Positions 35,004 through 43,059 of a DNA stretch of 64,000 nucleotides are shown piece by piece. A program made the position numbers and the translations under genes. Source of the stretch: Persicitalea sp963803495 (GTDB taxonomy: Bacteria > Bacteroidota > Bacteroidia > Cytophagales > Spirosomataceae). The stretch is from NCBI GenBank assembly GCA_963803495.1, contig CAWDMP010000002.1:1612001-1676000 (forward strand), read 5' to 3'. Under the pieces are notes generated by a model. The model saw only the letters and a program-made list of their open reading frames with translations. It did not search any database and had not been told where the DNA came from. How positions within the stretch are numbered: the first letter of the stretch is position 1; every line of letters starts with the position of its first letter.

Positions 35004-35985
35004 TTAATCCTGGATTTGAATAAGTCCCCTTAAACGAGCGATGTGCTCCGATACTTCTTCCAGCTTGTTTTGGTAGGAGCGCGACATGGTTTTGAAGCCT
35101 TTCGTCTTGTACTCTTCCACCATGCGCATGAGCAGAATGCGCTTTTCCTCAAACGTCCGCAGCGCTACCCACAGCGTCTCTTCCAGTTTGCCGTCCTGAC
35201 TTTGTAACAAGGCTTCCTGCGAAAACGAGTGGCCCACGTGGCAGCGGTAGCGTTCCATACCCGCCTCATCCATCTTCCAGAGCGGGCCACCGCAGCTCGA
35301 GCAGCTTAGCGGAACCTGTTCGCCCAGGCTGTTTTCCGTTTTGATCTGACTTTTTTATTTTCATAGCAATGCCGGCTTCGCGGATCAGGTGATTGGGAAT
35401 AGTCTTGGCGGGAGGGAGTGGTTGCTGCGTGATTTCCTGGATAATCGACGGCATCTCCGCCAGATCGACCACATGGTCGATCGCGACTGCCTGCTGGGCC
35501 GACAGCGGCATATCCGAAAACTCGGCGGTCTTCGGATTCTGGATGACGGCCAGCCCCCCGCATTTTTTCAAGGCCAGCAACCCGGCGGTGCCGTCGTTGA
35601 GCCGACCGGTGAGCAGGATACCCACGGTGCGGTGGCCATAAGCAACGGCCGCCGAGCGGAACAGCACGTCGATGGCGGGCCGGAAAAGGTTTTCGCGCGG
35701 TCCGCTCGATAGCTGAATCTTCCCTTCAACGACCGCAAGGTGTTGGTTAGGCCGACTCATGTACACGATTCCCGGCCGGATGTCCTCCTCGTCCTCGGCG
35801 TCTTTCACGGTCAGCTCCAGCTTTTTGTCCAGGTACTCGGAGAAATTCGTCGGGACGTCGTAAAGGCTATGGATGACCACCAGAAAGGCGGCATCGATTT
35901 GCTTAGGGATGCCGCTGAGCGTCCGAATGACCGCATCGTGGCCACCCGCAGAGGCACCAATCACAAATAATCTTAAATGACTCAT
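35004..35985 (-). pseudogene. Chemotaxis-type methylesterase CheB with zinc-ribbon-like tail, frameshifted
   Basis: The first frame has the CheB catalytic triad environment: Ser in GASAGGHDAV (residue 12 from the ATG at 35985), His in VVIHSLYDV and Asp in LTGRLNDGTAGLL. After IAMKIKK the frame is lost at a run of six A (about 35350-35355). One phase over it continues NSLGEQVPLSCSSCGGPLW and MERYRCHVGHSFSQEALL to 35004. This is a cysteine-rich C-terminal module common in Bacteroidota CheB proteins, with CxxC and CxxGH. Dropping one A restores 326 aa. The catalytic domain itself is complete, so an active truncated esterase is possible. Confidence 0.85.
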
Positions 35986-36186
35986 TATCAAGTTAGAGTT
36001 TCTGAATAGGGGTCGATTCGGAGCTTGCCCGGTTGGTCCGTAAGTTCCGATGGTACTATCCCTAAACGAGCGCGATGGCAGAAGGTCTAGCTAGCCCGTC
36101 GTCTGGCCAATGCCCCTTCCCATCAGCGTAATTTACTTTTTTTACCGGAAAAACCGTAATCGTTACATAGAAAAAAACTGCACCAA

Positions 36187-36221
36187 AAACGACGACGACA
36201 TCCTGGATGTCGTCGTCGTTT
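36187..36221 (-). terminator. Intrinsic terminator downstream of deoC
   Basis: AAACGACGACGACATCC pairs perfectly with GGATGTCGTCGTCGTTT. On the minus strand it follows the deoC stop by about 20 nt and is succeeded by T-rich sequence (TTTTTGG, then a run of seven T). This is a convincing rho-independent terminator. The rest of 35986-36186 shows nothing else recognisable. Confidence 0.85.
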
Positions 36222-36242
36222 GCTCATTCGGTGGGAGTTTGA

Positions 36243-37001
36243 TCAGTAGCCGGACGTATCCCCGCCCGTGGTTTCGCCACCCGAAGTATCACCGTCGAAT
36301 CGCCGACGGGCTTCGCCGATCATCGCGACGGTGGCCGTGGCCCCGACCCGCGTCACGCCCCATTCGCGTACTTTCAGCAGATCGTCCAGCGTGCGCACGC
36401 CGCCCGCGGCCTTCACTTGCACGCCCGGTGCAGTGTGTTGACGCATCAGTTTGAGGTCGTGCTCGGTGGCCCCGAGGTACCCGTAGCGGCCATCGTCGCC
36501 TTTGTTGAAACCGTAGCCGGTCGAGGTCTTGACGAAGTCGGCCCCTACTTCGCTGCAAATTTCGCAAAGTCTGATCTTGTGCGCATCGTCGGGCAGGTAG
36601 TCGTTTTCAAAAATCACTTTCACGATGGCTCCTTCGGCGTGGGTGGCTTCGGTGATGGCCTTGATTTCATCGCGTACGTAGTCCCAGTCGCCGCTCAGTA
36701 CCTTCCCGATATTGACGACCATGTCGATCTCGACGGCACCGTCGCGGCAAGCCTCGATCGTCTCGGCGACTTTGATGGCCACCGTGCTGCCGCCGTGCGG
36801 GAAGCCGATGACCGTACCGACCAGCACGTCGGATCCCTCCAGCCATGCAGCAGCCTGCCGCACGGCGTAGGGTTTGATGCACACCGAAGCTACATCGTAC
36901 TGCCGAGCGATGTCACAGCCTTTTTTCAAATCGTCGTCGGTCATCGTCGGATGCAGCAACGAATGGTCAATCATCTTGGCAAGTTGGGTAGTCAGGTTCA
37001 T
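36243..37001 (-). CDS. deoC: Deoxyribose-phosphate aldolase
   Basis: 252 aa class I aldolase splitting 2-deoxyribose 5-phosphate into glyceraldehyde 3-phosphate and acetaldehyde in deoxynucleoside catabolism. The Schiff-base Lys158 is in ADFVKTSTGYGF, and EIDMVVNIGK (Asp93) and VQVKAAGGVRTLDDL complete the active site. The last 16 residues (DGDTSGGETTGGDTSGY) form a low-complexity hydrophilic tail beyond the normal fold. The start codon is immediately downstream of a 10-copy octamer tandem repeat, which must separate it from its promoter. A GntR regulator lies upstream on the same strand. Confidence 0.95.
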   Translation of the reverse strand: MNLTTQLAKMIDHSLLHPTMTDDDLKKGCDIARQYDVASVCIKPYAVRQAAAWLEGSDVLVGTVIGFPHGGSTVAIKVAETIEACRDGAVEIDMVVNIGKVLSGDWDYVRDEIKAITEATHAEGAIVKVIFENDYLPDDAHKIRLCEICSEVGADFVKTSTGYGFNKGDDGRYGYLGATEHDLKLMRQHTAPGVQVKAAGGVRTLDDLLKVREWGVTRVGATATVAMIGEARRRFDGDTSGGETTGGDTSGY

Positions 37002-37006
37002 ATTAT

Positions 37007-37091
37007 TTTATGGGTTTATGGGTTTATGGGTTTATGGGTTTATGGGTTTATGGGTTTATGGGTTTATGGGTTTATGGGTTTATGGGTTTAT
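37007..37091. repeat. Octamer tandem repeat TTTATGGG, about 10.6 copies
   Basis: Perfect head-to-tail copies of TTTATGGG fill the leader directly before the deoC ATG (five bases away). Change in copy number would alter spacing between promoter and ribosome-binding site. On the coding strand of deoC the unit reads CCCATAAA. Confidence 0.95.
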
Positions 37092-37187
37092 AGTGGAATC
37101 CAGTTCGGCAAAGTACTACTCATGATTGTCAAAAGAATTCAGTAATTCGAGCACCGCCTCCAGTTCCGCCGTCTACCTTTCTACCCT

Positions 37188-37889
37188 CTAATTACTGATC
37201 GTGTATTTTTCGGTATTGCAATAGAGCAGGCTGTAGACAAAATAGTCCGGGATGCTGGTATGATAGCGACGGTAAATTTGGACGAGTGGGATCATAGGCT
37301 TTACTCCCAGCAGCTCGGCGGTGGTTTCGTCGGCCAGCACGGCACGGATGTCCTGCTCGAAACTCACGATGTCGATGGCATGGCGAACGGCCAGGGTCTT
37401 GAAGAGCGAACCGTTAAACAAAGGCTTCTTGCAAAATCCCTGGATGAAGGCATCGGGCAAGTAGGTGCATTCGAGCAGTACCGGGTCCTCCCCCACCAAC
37501 CTGATGCGTTCAAACGCAACGCAGCCTTTTTGCTTTTCGGAAGCAGTCAGGTTGTAAAAAAAACGATCCGGCCACGGCTGCGCTTCGGGCGGCCTGACCA
37601 TTTCAGTCCTGGCCTCGTATTCGCCGCCCACCACCTCCGAAAACCCTTTGAAGGAAAGCAACCCCAAGGACTTGCGAGCCGTACTGACCACACTCCCCTT
37701 GCCTTTTATCTTCTTGATGTACCCTTCGTCGGCCAATTCCTGCAAGGCACGGCGGACGGTCATGCGGGCGATTCTATGCTTAGCGCTCAGGTCATTTTCG
37801 GAAGGCAGCAGATCACCCTCTTTGTAGTTGCCGACCTGTATTTGGTTTTTAAGCAATGTGTATAGCTTTTGGTAATGCGCGGGTTCCAT
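37188..37889 (-). CDS. GntR-family transcriptional regulator (HutC subfamily, UTRA domain)
   Basis: 233 aa. The N-terminal winged helix-turn-helix covers about residues 5-70 (GDLLPSENDLSAKHRIARMT, VRRALQELADEGYI). A UTRA effector-binding domain follows (FERIRLVGEDPVLLECTYLP, then VLADETTAELLGV). HutC-type members bind operators of form GTnTAnAC and release DNA on binding a sugar phosphate or similar ligand. A perfect palindrome with that core lies 45 nt before this start, in the region shared with the divergent susC gene at 38165. It probably represses itself and the second SusCD locus. Confidence 0.92.
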   Translation of the reverse strand: MEPAHYQKLYTLLKNQIQVGNYKEGDLLPSENDLSAKHRIARMTVRRALQELADEGYIKKIKGKGSVVSTARKSLGLLSFKGFSEVVGGEYEARTEMVRPPEAQPWPDRFFYNLTASEKQKGCVAFERIRLVGEDPVLLECTYLPDAFIQGFCKKPLFNGSLFKTLAVRHAIDIVSFEQDIRAVLADETTAELLGVKPMIPLVQIYRRYHTSIPDYFVYSLLYCNTEKYTISN

Positions 37890-37933
37890 TTATGTTGACG
37901 TAGGCGGTATAGAAATGCAATTTAAAAATTGAT

Positions 37934-37947
37934 CTTGTATATACAAG
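37934..37947. promoter_or_regulatory. Probable GntR/HutC operator
   Basis: CTTGTATATACAAG is a perfect 14-bp palindrome whose core GTATATAC fits the HutC-subfamily operator GTnTAnAC. It sits between the divergent gntR and susC genes, 45 nt from gntR and about 217 nt from susC. The match to the subfamily of the adjacent regulator makes this a good candidate. Confidence 0.7.
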
Positions 37948-38124
37948 CTATACATCGTTAAAAATTTGTTGAACATATTTCGGTTTCGTTCAACTTCTGA
38001 TCCGAACCAAATCTTTTAGTGCCTGTTTACCAATTGCTTACTTTTTAAAAAAATTTAGTTGTTCAATCGACAAGTATATTTTGAATCGAAGTGAGTTTTC
38101 TGAGAATTATCATGTAATATTGCA

Positions 38125-38132
38125 TAAATTTG
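38125..38132 (+). promoter_or_regulatory. Probable -7 box of the susC-susD promoter
   Basis: TAAATTTG is an exact TAnnTTTG match 33 nt before the susC ATG; a T-rich stretch at 38095-38099 lies near the expected -33 position. Confidence 0.5.
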
Positions 38133-38164
38133 TTCCTTTATTTTAATTCCTACAACAGTTACCT

Positions 38165-41100
38165 ATGATGAAACTACCTACTTTTTTCAGAAACTTGCTG
38201 CTCTTGCTGCTGATGGCCGCCAGCACAGTCGGCTACGCCCAGGACCGCGTGGTCAGGGGTACGATTACCGATGAGGCCGAAAACCCGCTTCCGGGCGTGA
38301 GCATCGTGGCCAAGGGTACCAAAACCGGTACCACTACCAACGCCCAGGGAGAGTACTCGCTCTCCGTACCTTCCAACTCATTGGCGCTCGTTTTCAGCTA
38401 TATCGGCTACAAGACCACCGAAATCGCGATCAATAACGAATCGAGCATCAGCCTGAGAATGGAATCGACGGCCGAAGCACTCGGTGAAGTCGTGGTCGTA
38501 GGCTATGGTACCCAGAAAAAGTCCACGCTTACCGGTGCGGTATCGTCCGTGACGCCCAAAGAGCTGAAAGCCCTACCGGTCATAAGTGCCACGCAAGCCA
38601 TTCAGGGCCGGGTACCGGGCGTGCAGATCACCAACAACAGCGGTCCCGGCACCGAGCCCGTAGTACGCGTGCGGGGGGTAGGCTCGGTGAGCCTAAACCC
38701 CAACCCACTCTATGTCATCGACGGCGTACCAGCGGGCGGGCTGAACAACATCGACCCCAAGGACATCGAGTCGCTGGAAGTACTGAAGGACGCCAGTGCG
38801 GCGGCCATCTACGGTTCGCGGGCGGCCAACGGCGTCATCCTGATCACGACCAAGAAAGGTACGCCCGGCAAGATGCAGATCGAACTGAACTCTTACGTAG
38901 GTACGCAGTCGGCCTGGCGCACGCTGGACCTGCTTAATAGCGACCAGTACATCCAGTACGGTACCGCGCTCGTGACGGCTTCGGGCCAGGCGGTACCCGG
39001 CCGTTTCAGCAACCTGAACACGCCTATTTACGATGGCGCTACCCAGACTTTCGCCCAGACCGACACCGACTGGCAGGATGTGATGTTTCGCAACGCGCCC
39101 ATCACCGACAACCAGTTGTCGATTTCGGGTGGCAACGCCACTTCGCGCTTCTACACTTCGGTGGGCTACTTCGATCAGCAGGGCATTTTGCCCAATACGG
39201 AGTACAAACGTTACAGCTTCCGTATCAACTCCGATCACAAGGTCAAGAAATGGCTGACCATCGGCCAGACGCTGCTCGCCGCTACTGATTTTCAGATAGC
39301 TGAGCGCAGTGGCGGGGGCCGCAGCCTGATCATGAACACCATGCGGATGATTCCCTATTGGCCTACCCGCGATCCCACCAAATTGGGTGGATTCAGCACC
39401 ACGGCCCAGGGTCTCGACGCTACAGACCCCGAGAATCCCCTGCGGATCGCCGAAATGGAACAGCAGAATCAGCAGGACAATGCTTTCAAGCTCATCGGTA
39501 CCATCTTCGCCGAAGTGCGCTTTACCGATTGGTTGAAGTATAAGTTCACAGCTGGTACCGACTTCGCTTCCACGCGTTTCAACTCCTTCTCGCCGATATA
39601 CAACGACGGTAACCGGACGCGCCCCAACGCCAACGTGTCAGAAAATCGTAATCAGTTTTTCTCCACCGTTTTCACCAACGCGCTTACTTTCGAGAAGACC
39701 TTCGGTAAGCACTACATCAACCTGCTGGGCGTAGCCGAGCAGCAGAAGTCCTCCGTTCGGAGCATCAATGCTTTCGGGGTAAGGCCCGACAATAATATTC
39801 AGGTTATTCAAGGCGTTACCAATCCTAACGGAGGTACCAGTTTCAACGAAAACACGCTTATCTCCTACGTGGGTCGCCTCAACTACGAGTTTGCGGGCAA
39901 GTACCTGCTCGGGGCTTCGGTGCGCCGCGACGGCTCGTCCAAGTTCGCCCCCGGCCGCAAGTGGGGTACGTTCCCGGCCGTTTCGGCGGGCTGGCGCATC
40001 AGCGAAGAGAACTTCATGAAGTCGATCACTGCCATTTCAGAGTTGAAAATCCGGGGTAGCTACGGTCAAACGGGCTACAATTCGCTCGGCGACTACGAAT
40101 GGCAGCCCCTCATCCGGGCCAACAATACGCTGTATCCCTTCGGCGGCACCAACCAGGCGGGATCGTATTTTGACCAACTGGGCAACAGCGACCTGAGCTG
40201 GGAGGTAACCAACATGACCAATATCGGACTGGATGTGTCACTTTTTAACAATAAGATCAACCTGACGTCGGAATATTACGTACGTGAAACCAACGGACTG
40301 TTGCTTCGCGTCCCCACGGCAGTCTCCATCGGCTACTCTCAGAACCCCCTGGCTAATGTAGGTAGCATGCGCAACAAAGGTTTCGAGCTCTCGGCGGGCT
40401 ACACCCAGACCGGACGTGATTTCAACTGGAACCTTACGGGTATGCTGGATGTAACGCGCAATGAAGTCCTGAGCCTGGCTACTCCAAATGCCAACGTCAA
40501 CGCGGGTTCCAACGCCGACTTCGGCGGTACCGACATTACCCGCACCGAGGCGGGCCATCCGATTCAGTCGTTCTATGGCTTCATCGTAGATGGTATCTTC
40601 CAGAGTGCCGAGGAAGTGAGAGCAGCCAATGCAGCGGCGGCAGCGAGCGGAAAAGGAGATTTTTATCAGAACCAAGCAACAGCTGCAGGTGATATTCGCT
40701 TCAAAGACCTCAACGGTGACGGTGTTGTCAATGCTGACGACCGGGATTATCTGGGTAGCTACATTCCCAAGTTCTCTTATGGCCTCAACTTCAACGGCAG
40801 CTACAAGAATTTCGACTTCACGCTCTTTTTCCAGGGCGTGCAGGGCAATAAGGTTTACAACGGCACCAAGGTCATCGGCCAGGGTATGTTGCGCCTGTTC
40901 AACGCCAGCACCGACGTGCTGAACGCCTGGACGCCGCAGAACACCGACACCGATGTGCCCCGCGCCGTGAGCGGCGACCCTAACAACAACTCGCGTACCT
41001 CGGACCGCTTCCTGGAAGACGGCTCCTACCTGCGCCTGAAGAACCTGAGCATCGGCTATACCATCCCGGCCGACAAAATCGGTAAGCTGACGGGCAACGT

Positions 41101-41275
41101 ATTGTCCAAAGCCCGCGTATATGTATCGAGCCAGAACCTTTTGACGTTCACCAAGTACACGGGCTTCGACCCCGAGGTGTCGACTAGGAATGGTGGCCTG
41201 CTCACCAATGGAATCGACTACGGACAATACCCACAGGCGCGCACGCTGATGGTGGGCGTAAATCTGGGATTTTAA
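38165..41275 (+). CDS. SusC/RagA-family TonB-linked outer-membrane transporter
   Basis: 1036 aa. A signal peptide (LLLLLMAASTVGYAQ) leads into a CarboxypepD_reg-like domain (about residues 30-110, GTITDEAENPLPGVSIVAKG), the conserved TonB-box/plug region (VVVGYGTQKKSTLTGAVSSV and VLKDASAAAIYGSRAANGVI) and a large barrel ending in the family-typical ARTLMVGVNLGF. Unlike the SusC at 23510 it lacks an STN domain, so it is not driven by an ECF sigma/FecR pair; the divergent GntR regulator is the likely control. It works with the SusD encoded 113 nt downstream. Confidence 0.96.
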   Translation: MMKLPTFFRNLLLLLLMAASTVGYAQDRVVRGTITDEAENPLPGVSIVAKGTKTGTTTNAQGEYSLSVPSNSLALVFSYIGYKTTEIAINNESSISLRMESTAEALGEVVVVGYGTQKKSTLTGAVSSVTPKELKALPVISATQAIQGRVPGVQITNNSGPGTEPVVRVRGVGSVSLNPNPLYVIDGVPAGGLNNIDPKDIESLEVLKDASAAAIYGSRAANGVILITTKKGTPGKMQIELNSYVGTQSAWRTLDLLNSDQYIQYGTALVTASGQAVPGRFSNLNTPIYDGATQTFAQTDTDWQDVMFRNAPITDNQLSISGGNATSRFYTSVGYFDQQGILPNTEYKRYSFRINSDHKVKKWLTIGQTLLAATDFQIAERSGGGRSLIMNTMRMIPYWPTRDPTKLGGFSTTAQGLDATDPENPLRIAEMEQQNQQDNAFKLIGTIFAEVRFTDWLKYKFTAGTDFASTRFNSFSPIYNDGNRTRPNANVSENRNQFFSTVFTNALTFEKTFGKHYINLLGVAEQQKSSVRSINAFGVRPDNNIQVIQGVTNPNGGTSFNENTLISYVGRLNYEFAGKYLLGASVRRDGSSKFAPGRKWGTFPAVSAGWRISEENFMKSITAISELKIRGSYGQTGYNSLGDYEWQPLIRANNTLYPFGGTNQAGSYFDQLGNSDLSWEVTNMTNIGLDVSLFNNKINLTSEYYVRETNGLLLRVPTAVSIGYSQNPLANVGSMRNKGFELSAGYTQTGRDFNWNLTGMLDVTRNEVLSLATPNANVNAGSNADFGGTDITRTEAGHPIQSFYGFIVDGIFQSAEEVRAANAAAAASGKGDFYQNQATAAGDIRFKDLNGDGVVNADDRDYLGSYIPKFSYGLNFNGSYKNFDFTLFFQGVQGNKVYNGTKVIGQGMLRLFNASTDVLNAWTPQNTDTDVPRAVSGDPNNNSRTSDRFLEDGSYLRLKNLSIGYTIPADKIGKLTGNVLSKARVYVSSQNLLTFTKYTGFDPEVSTRNGGLLTNGIDYGQYPQARTLMVGVNLGF

Positions 41276-41291
41276 ATCAATTTTGAATTTT

Positions 41292-41369
41292 GAATGAGCG
41301 AATGATAGAATAAAATAAAAATGGCGAAAGCAATATTCACTCATTCTTCATTCTATCATTCACTCATTC
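41292..41369. repeat. 20-bp inverted repeat between susC and susD
   Basis: GAATGAGCGAATGATAGAAT and ATTCTATCATTCACTCATTC pair at 19 of 20 positions across a 38-nt spacer, ending 19 nt before the susD ATG. The right arm runs into a short TCATTCAC tandem repeat. It is an mRNA stem-loop in the leader of susD and could adjust the SusC:SusD ratio. Confidence 0.7.
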
Positions 41370-41387
41370 ACTCATTAATATTTCAAC

Positions 41388-42932
41388 ATGAAAAAAATAC
41401 TAACCATAGCCAGCATCATGGCGCTCGGTACGGCGATTAGCTGTAACGAAGACGAACTGAATAAGGTGAACCCCAACGGGGTGACCTTCGAGACTTTTTT
41501 CAACAACGAGGCCGAGCTGCGGTCGGGTGTCAACTCGATTTATGCCATTGTACAGTCCAATAGCCTGGTGTCACGGGAGTGGTTTTTTACCCATGACCTG
41601 CGCAGCGATGAGATGGCTTCCGGCGGCGGGCAGCTCGAAACGGGCCGCAACCAGGTCCTAATCGGGGTACAGGACCCCAACAATGGTCTGGTGAACGCCA
41701 TCTGGCGCGGCTGGTATCGCACGATTCACCGGGCCAACGTAATTATCGAAAAAGGCCCTACCGTGACGAGCGTCCCGGAAGCGACGCGCAACAGGCTGAT
41801 CGCGGAAGCCAAGTTTCTCCGCGCCTGGGCTTACTACGAACTGGGTACTTTTTGGGGCGGCGTTCCTATCTACACCGAGTTCGTGAAGAGTGTCGGAGGC
41901 TCCAACGGCCGTTCGACGCAAAAGGAAGTATATGATCTGGCGATTGCCGATGCCAAAACTGCGGCGGCAGCGCTACCCGCTACCTACGAAGCAAACAACC
42001 TGGGTCGGGCAACCAATGCCGCAGCCCAGATGCTGCTGGCTCGGATCTACCTGCAAATGGGTGACTACACCAACGCCAAAACGGAACTGCAAAAAATCGT
42101 CTCTTCGGGCCTGTACAGGCTCACACCCGATTACCTGGATTTGACTAACGAAGAAGGCGAGTTTAATTCAGAATCGATCTTTGAAGTGGTATTTTCCCCT
42201 TCGGGTGGTGCCTACTCTTGGGACGGCGACAGCAACAACGGCTCGGCCCCCCAAGAAGAAGCCGTTCGCTCGCAAGAGTACTCAGCTATCGGCTGGCGTA
42301 ACGTCATACCCGGCGACAAACTTCTGAATGCCTACGAAAAAGTGTCTAAGGGAGATGCCAAGGACGACCCCCGCTTTGCCATGTCCTACTGGCGGCAGGG
42401 CGACATGTTCAACAATGGTAAAGACATGATTACCGATGACATCGTACAAGGTAACTTCTCGACAGTCGGTGGTGTCTCTCAGAAAGTCAGCTGGCGCAAA
42501 TATTCCGTCATCTACAAGCTCAACGCCGGTTATGCCCAGAGTGGGATCAATATGCGCATCATGCGCTATGCCGACGTGCTGTTGCTTTTGGCCGAATGCG
42601 AAAACGAGCTGGGCAATTCTGCGGCCGCCATCGCACTTGTCAATCAGGTGCGGGCGCGTACGTCGGTTGCGATGCCGCCACTCCCCACTGCCAGTTTCCC
42701 CGTGGGCAGCAAGCAGCAAGTGTTTGATGCTATCATGCACGAGCGTTATGTCGAGCTGGCCGCCGAGCAGGTGCGCAACTTCGATATCGTTCGCTGGCGT
42801 AAAAACGGCAAGCTTACCACCGAGCCAATTGCCGGATTCCAGAAAGGTAAGAGTGAGCTACTGCCCATTCCACAGCAAGAGATCGACAATAACCCTAACC
42901 TGAGCCAGTCGAATCAGAATCCAGGGTATTGA
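41388..42932 (+). CDS. SusD/RagB-family outer-membrane nutrient-binding lipoprotein
   Basis: 514 aa. Signal peptide and lipobox ALGTAISC, then the classical SusD pattern: LRSGVNSIYAIVQSNSLVSR, IWRGWYRTIHRANVIIEKGP, AKFLRAWAYYELGTFWGGVP and, near the end, ERYVELAAEQVRNFDIVRWR followed by the LLPIPQQEIDNNPNLSQSNQ C-terminal motif. It binds substrate at the surface and closes over the SusC barrel. It is transcribed after the susC gene and followed by a stem-loop with a T-run. The ligand is unknown; sugar-regulated control through GntR suggests a carbohydrate. Confidence 0.96.
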   Translation: MKKILTIASIMALGTAISCNEDELNKVNPNGVTFETFFNNEAELRSGVNSIYAIVQSNSLVSREWFFTHDLRSDEMASGGGQLETGRNQVLIGVQDPNNGLVNAIWRGWYRTIHRANVIIEKGPTVTSVPEATRNRLIAEAKFLRAWAYYELGTFWGGVPIYTEFVKSVGGSNGRSTQKEVYDLAIADAKTAAAALPATYEANNLGRATNAAAQMLLARIYLQMGDYTNAKTELQKIVSSGLYRLTPDYLDLTNEEGEFNSESIFEVVFSPSGGAYSWDGDSNNGSAPQEEAVRSQEYSAIGWRNVIPGDKLLNAYEKVSKGDAKDDPRFAMSYWRQGDMFNNGKDMITDDIVQGNFSTVGGVSQKVSWRKYSVIYKLNAGYAQSGINMRIMRYADVLLLLAECENELGNSAAAIALVNQVRARTSVAMPPLPTASFPVGSKQQVFDAIMHERYVELAAEQVRNFDIVRWRKNGKLTTEPIAGFQKGKSELLPIPQQEIDNNPNLSQSNQNPGY

Positions 42933-42973
42933 TTCAATAGACAGTTGACAGTTAATAGTTGATAGTTATTTTT

Positions 42974-43014
42974 AAGGGAGTGGGCTTCGTGTGAGGCTGC
43001 TCCCTTTATTTTTG
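42974..43014 (+). terminator. Stem-loop with T-run after susD
   Basis: AAGGGAG and CTCCCTT close a stem, with partial pairing of the inner GGCTTC and GAGGCT around GTGT, followed by TTTATTTTT. It lies 42 nt after the susD stop and 45 nt before the next gene, so the lipoprotein gene may be read at a lower level. Confidence 0.6.
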
Positions 43015-43059
43015 TGCAAGAAATGTTCGAACAATCCCTTTGTGAAACTTTGTGACCCT

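Noticed and set aside
36110..36454. Plus-strand open frame of 114 codons
   Set aside because: It crosses the deoC terminator and the deoC 3' end and has no protein-like character.
37007..37091. Possible CRISPR array
   Set aside because: The copies are 8 nt and contiguous, with no spacers; it is a simple tandem repeat.
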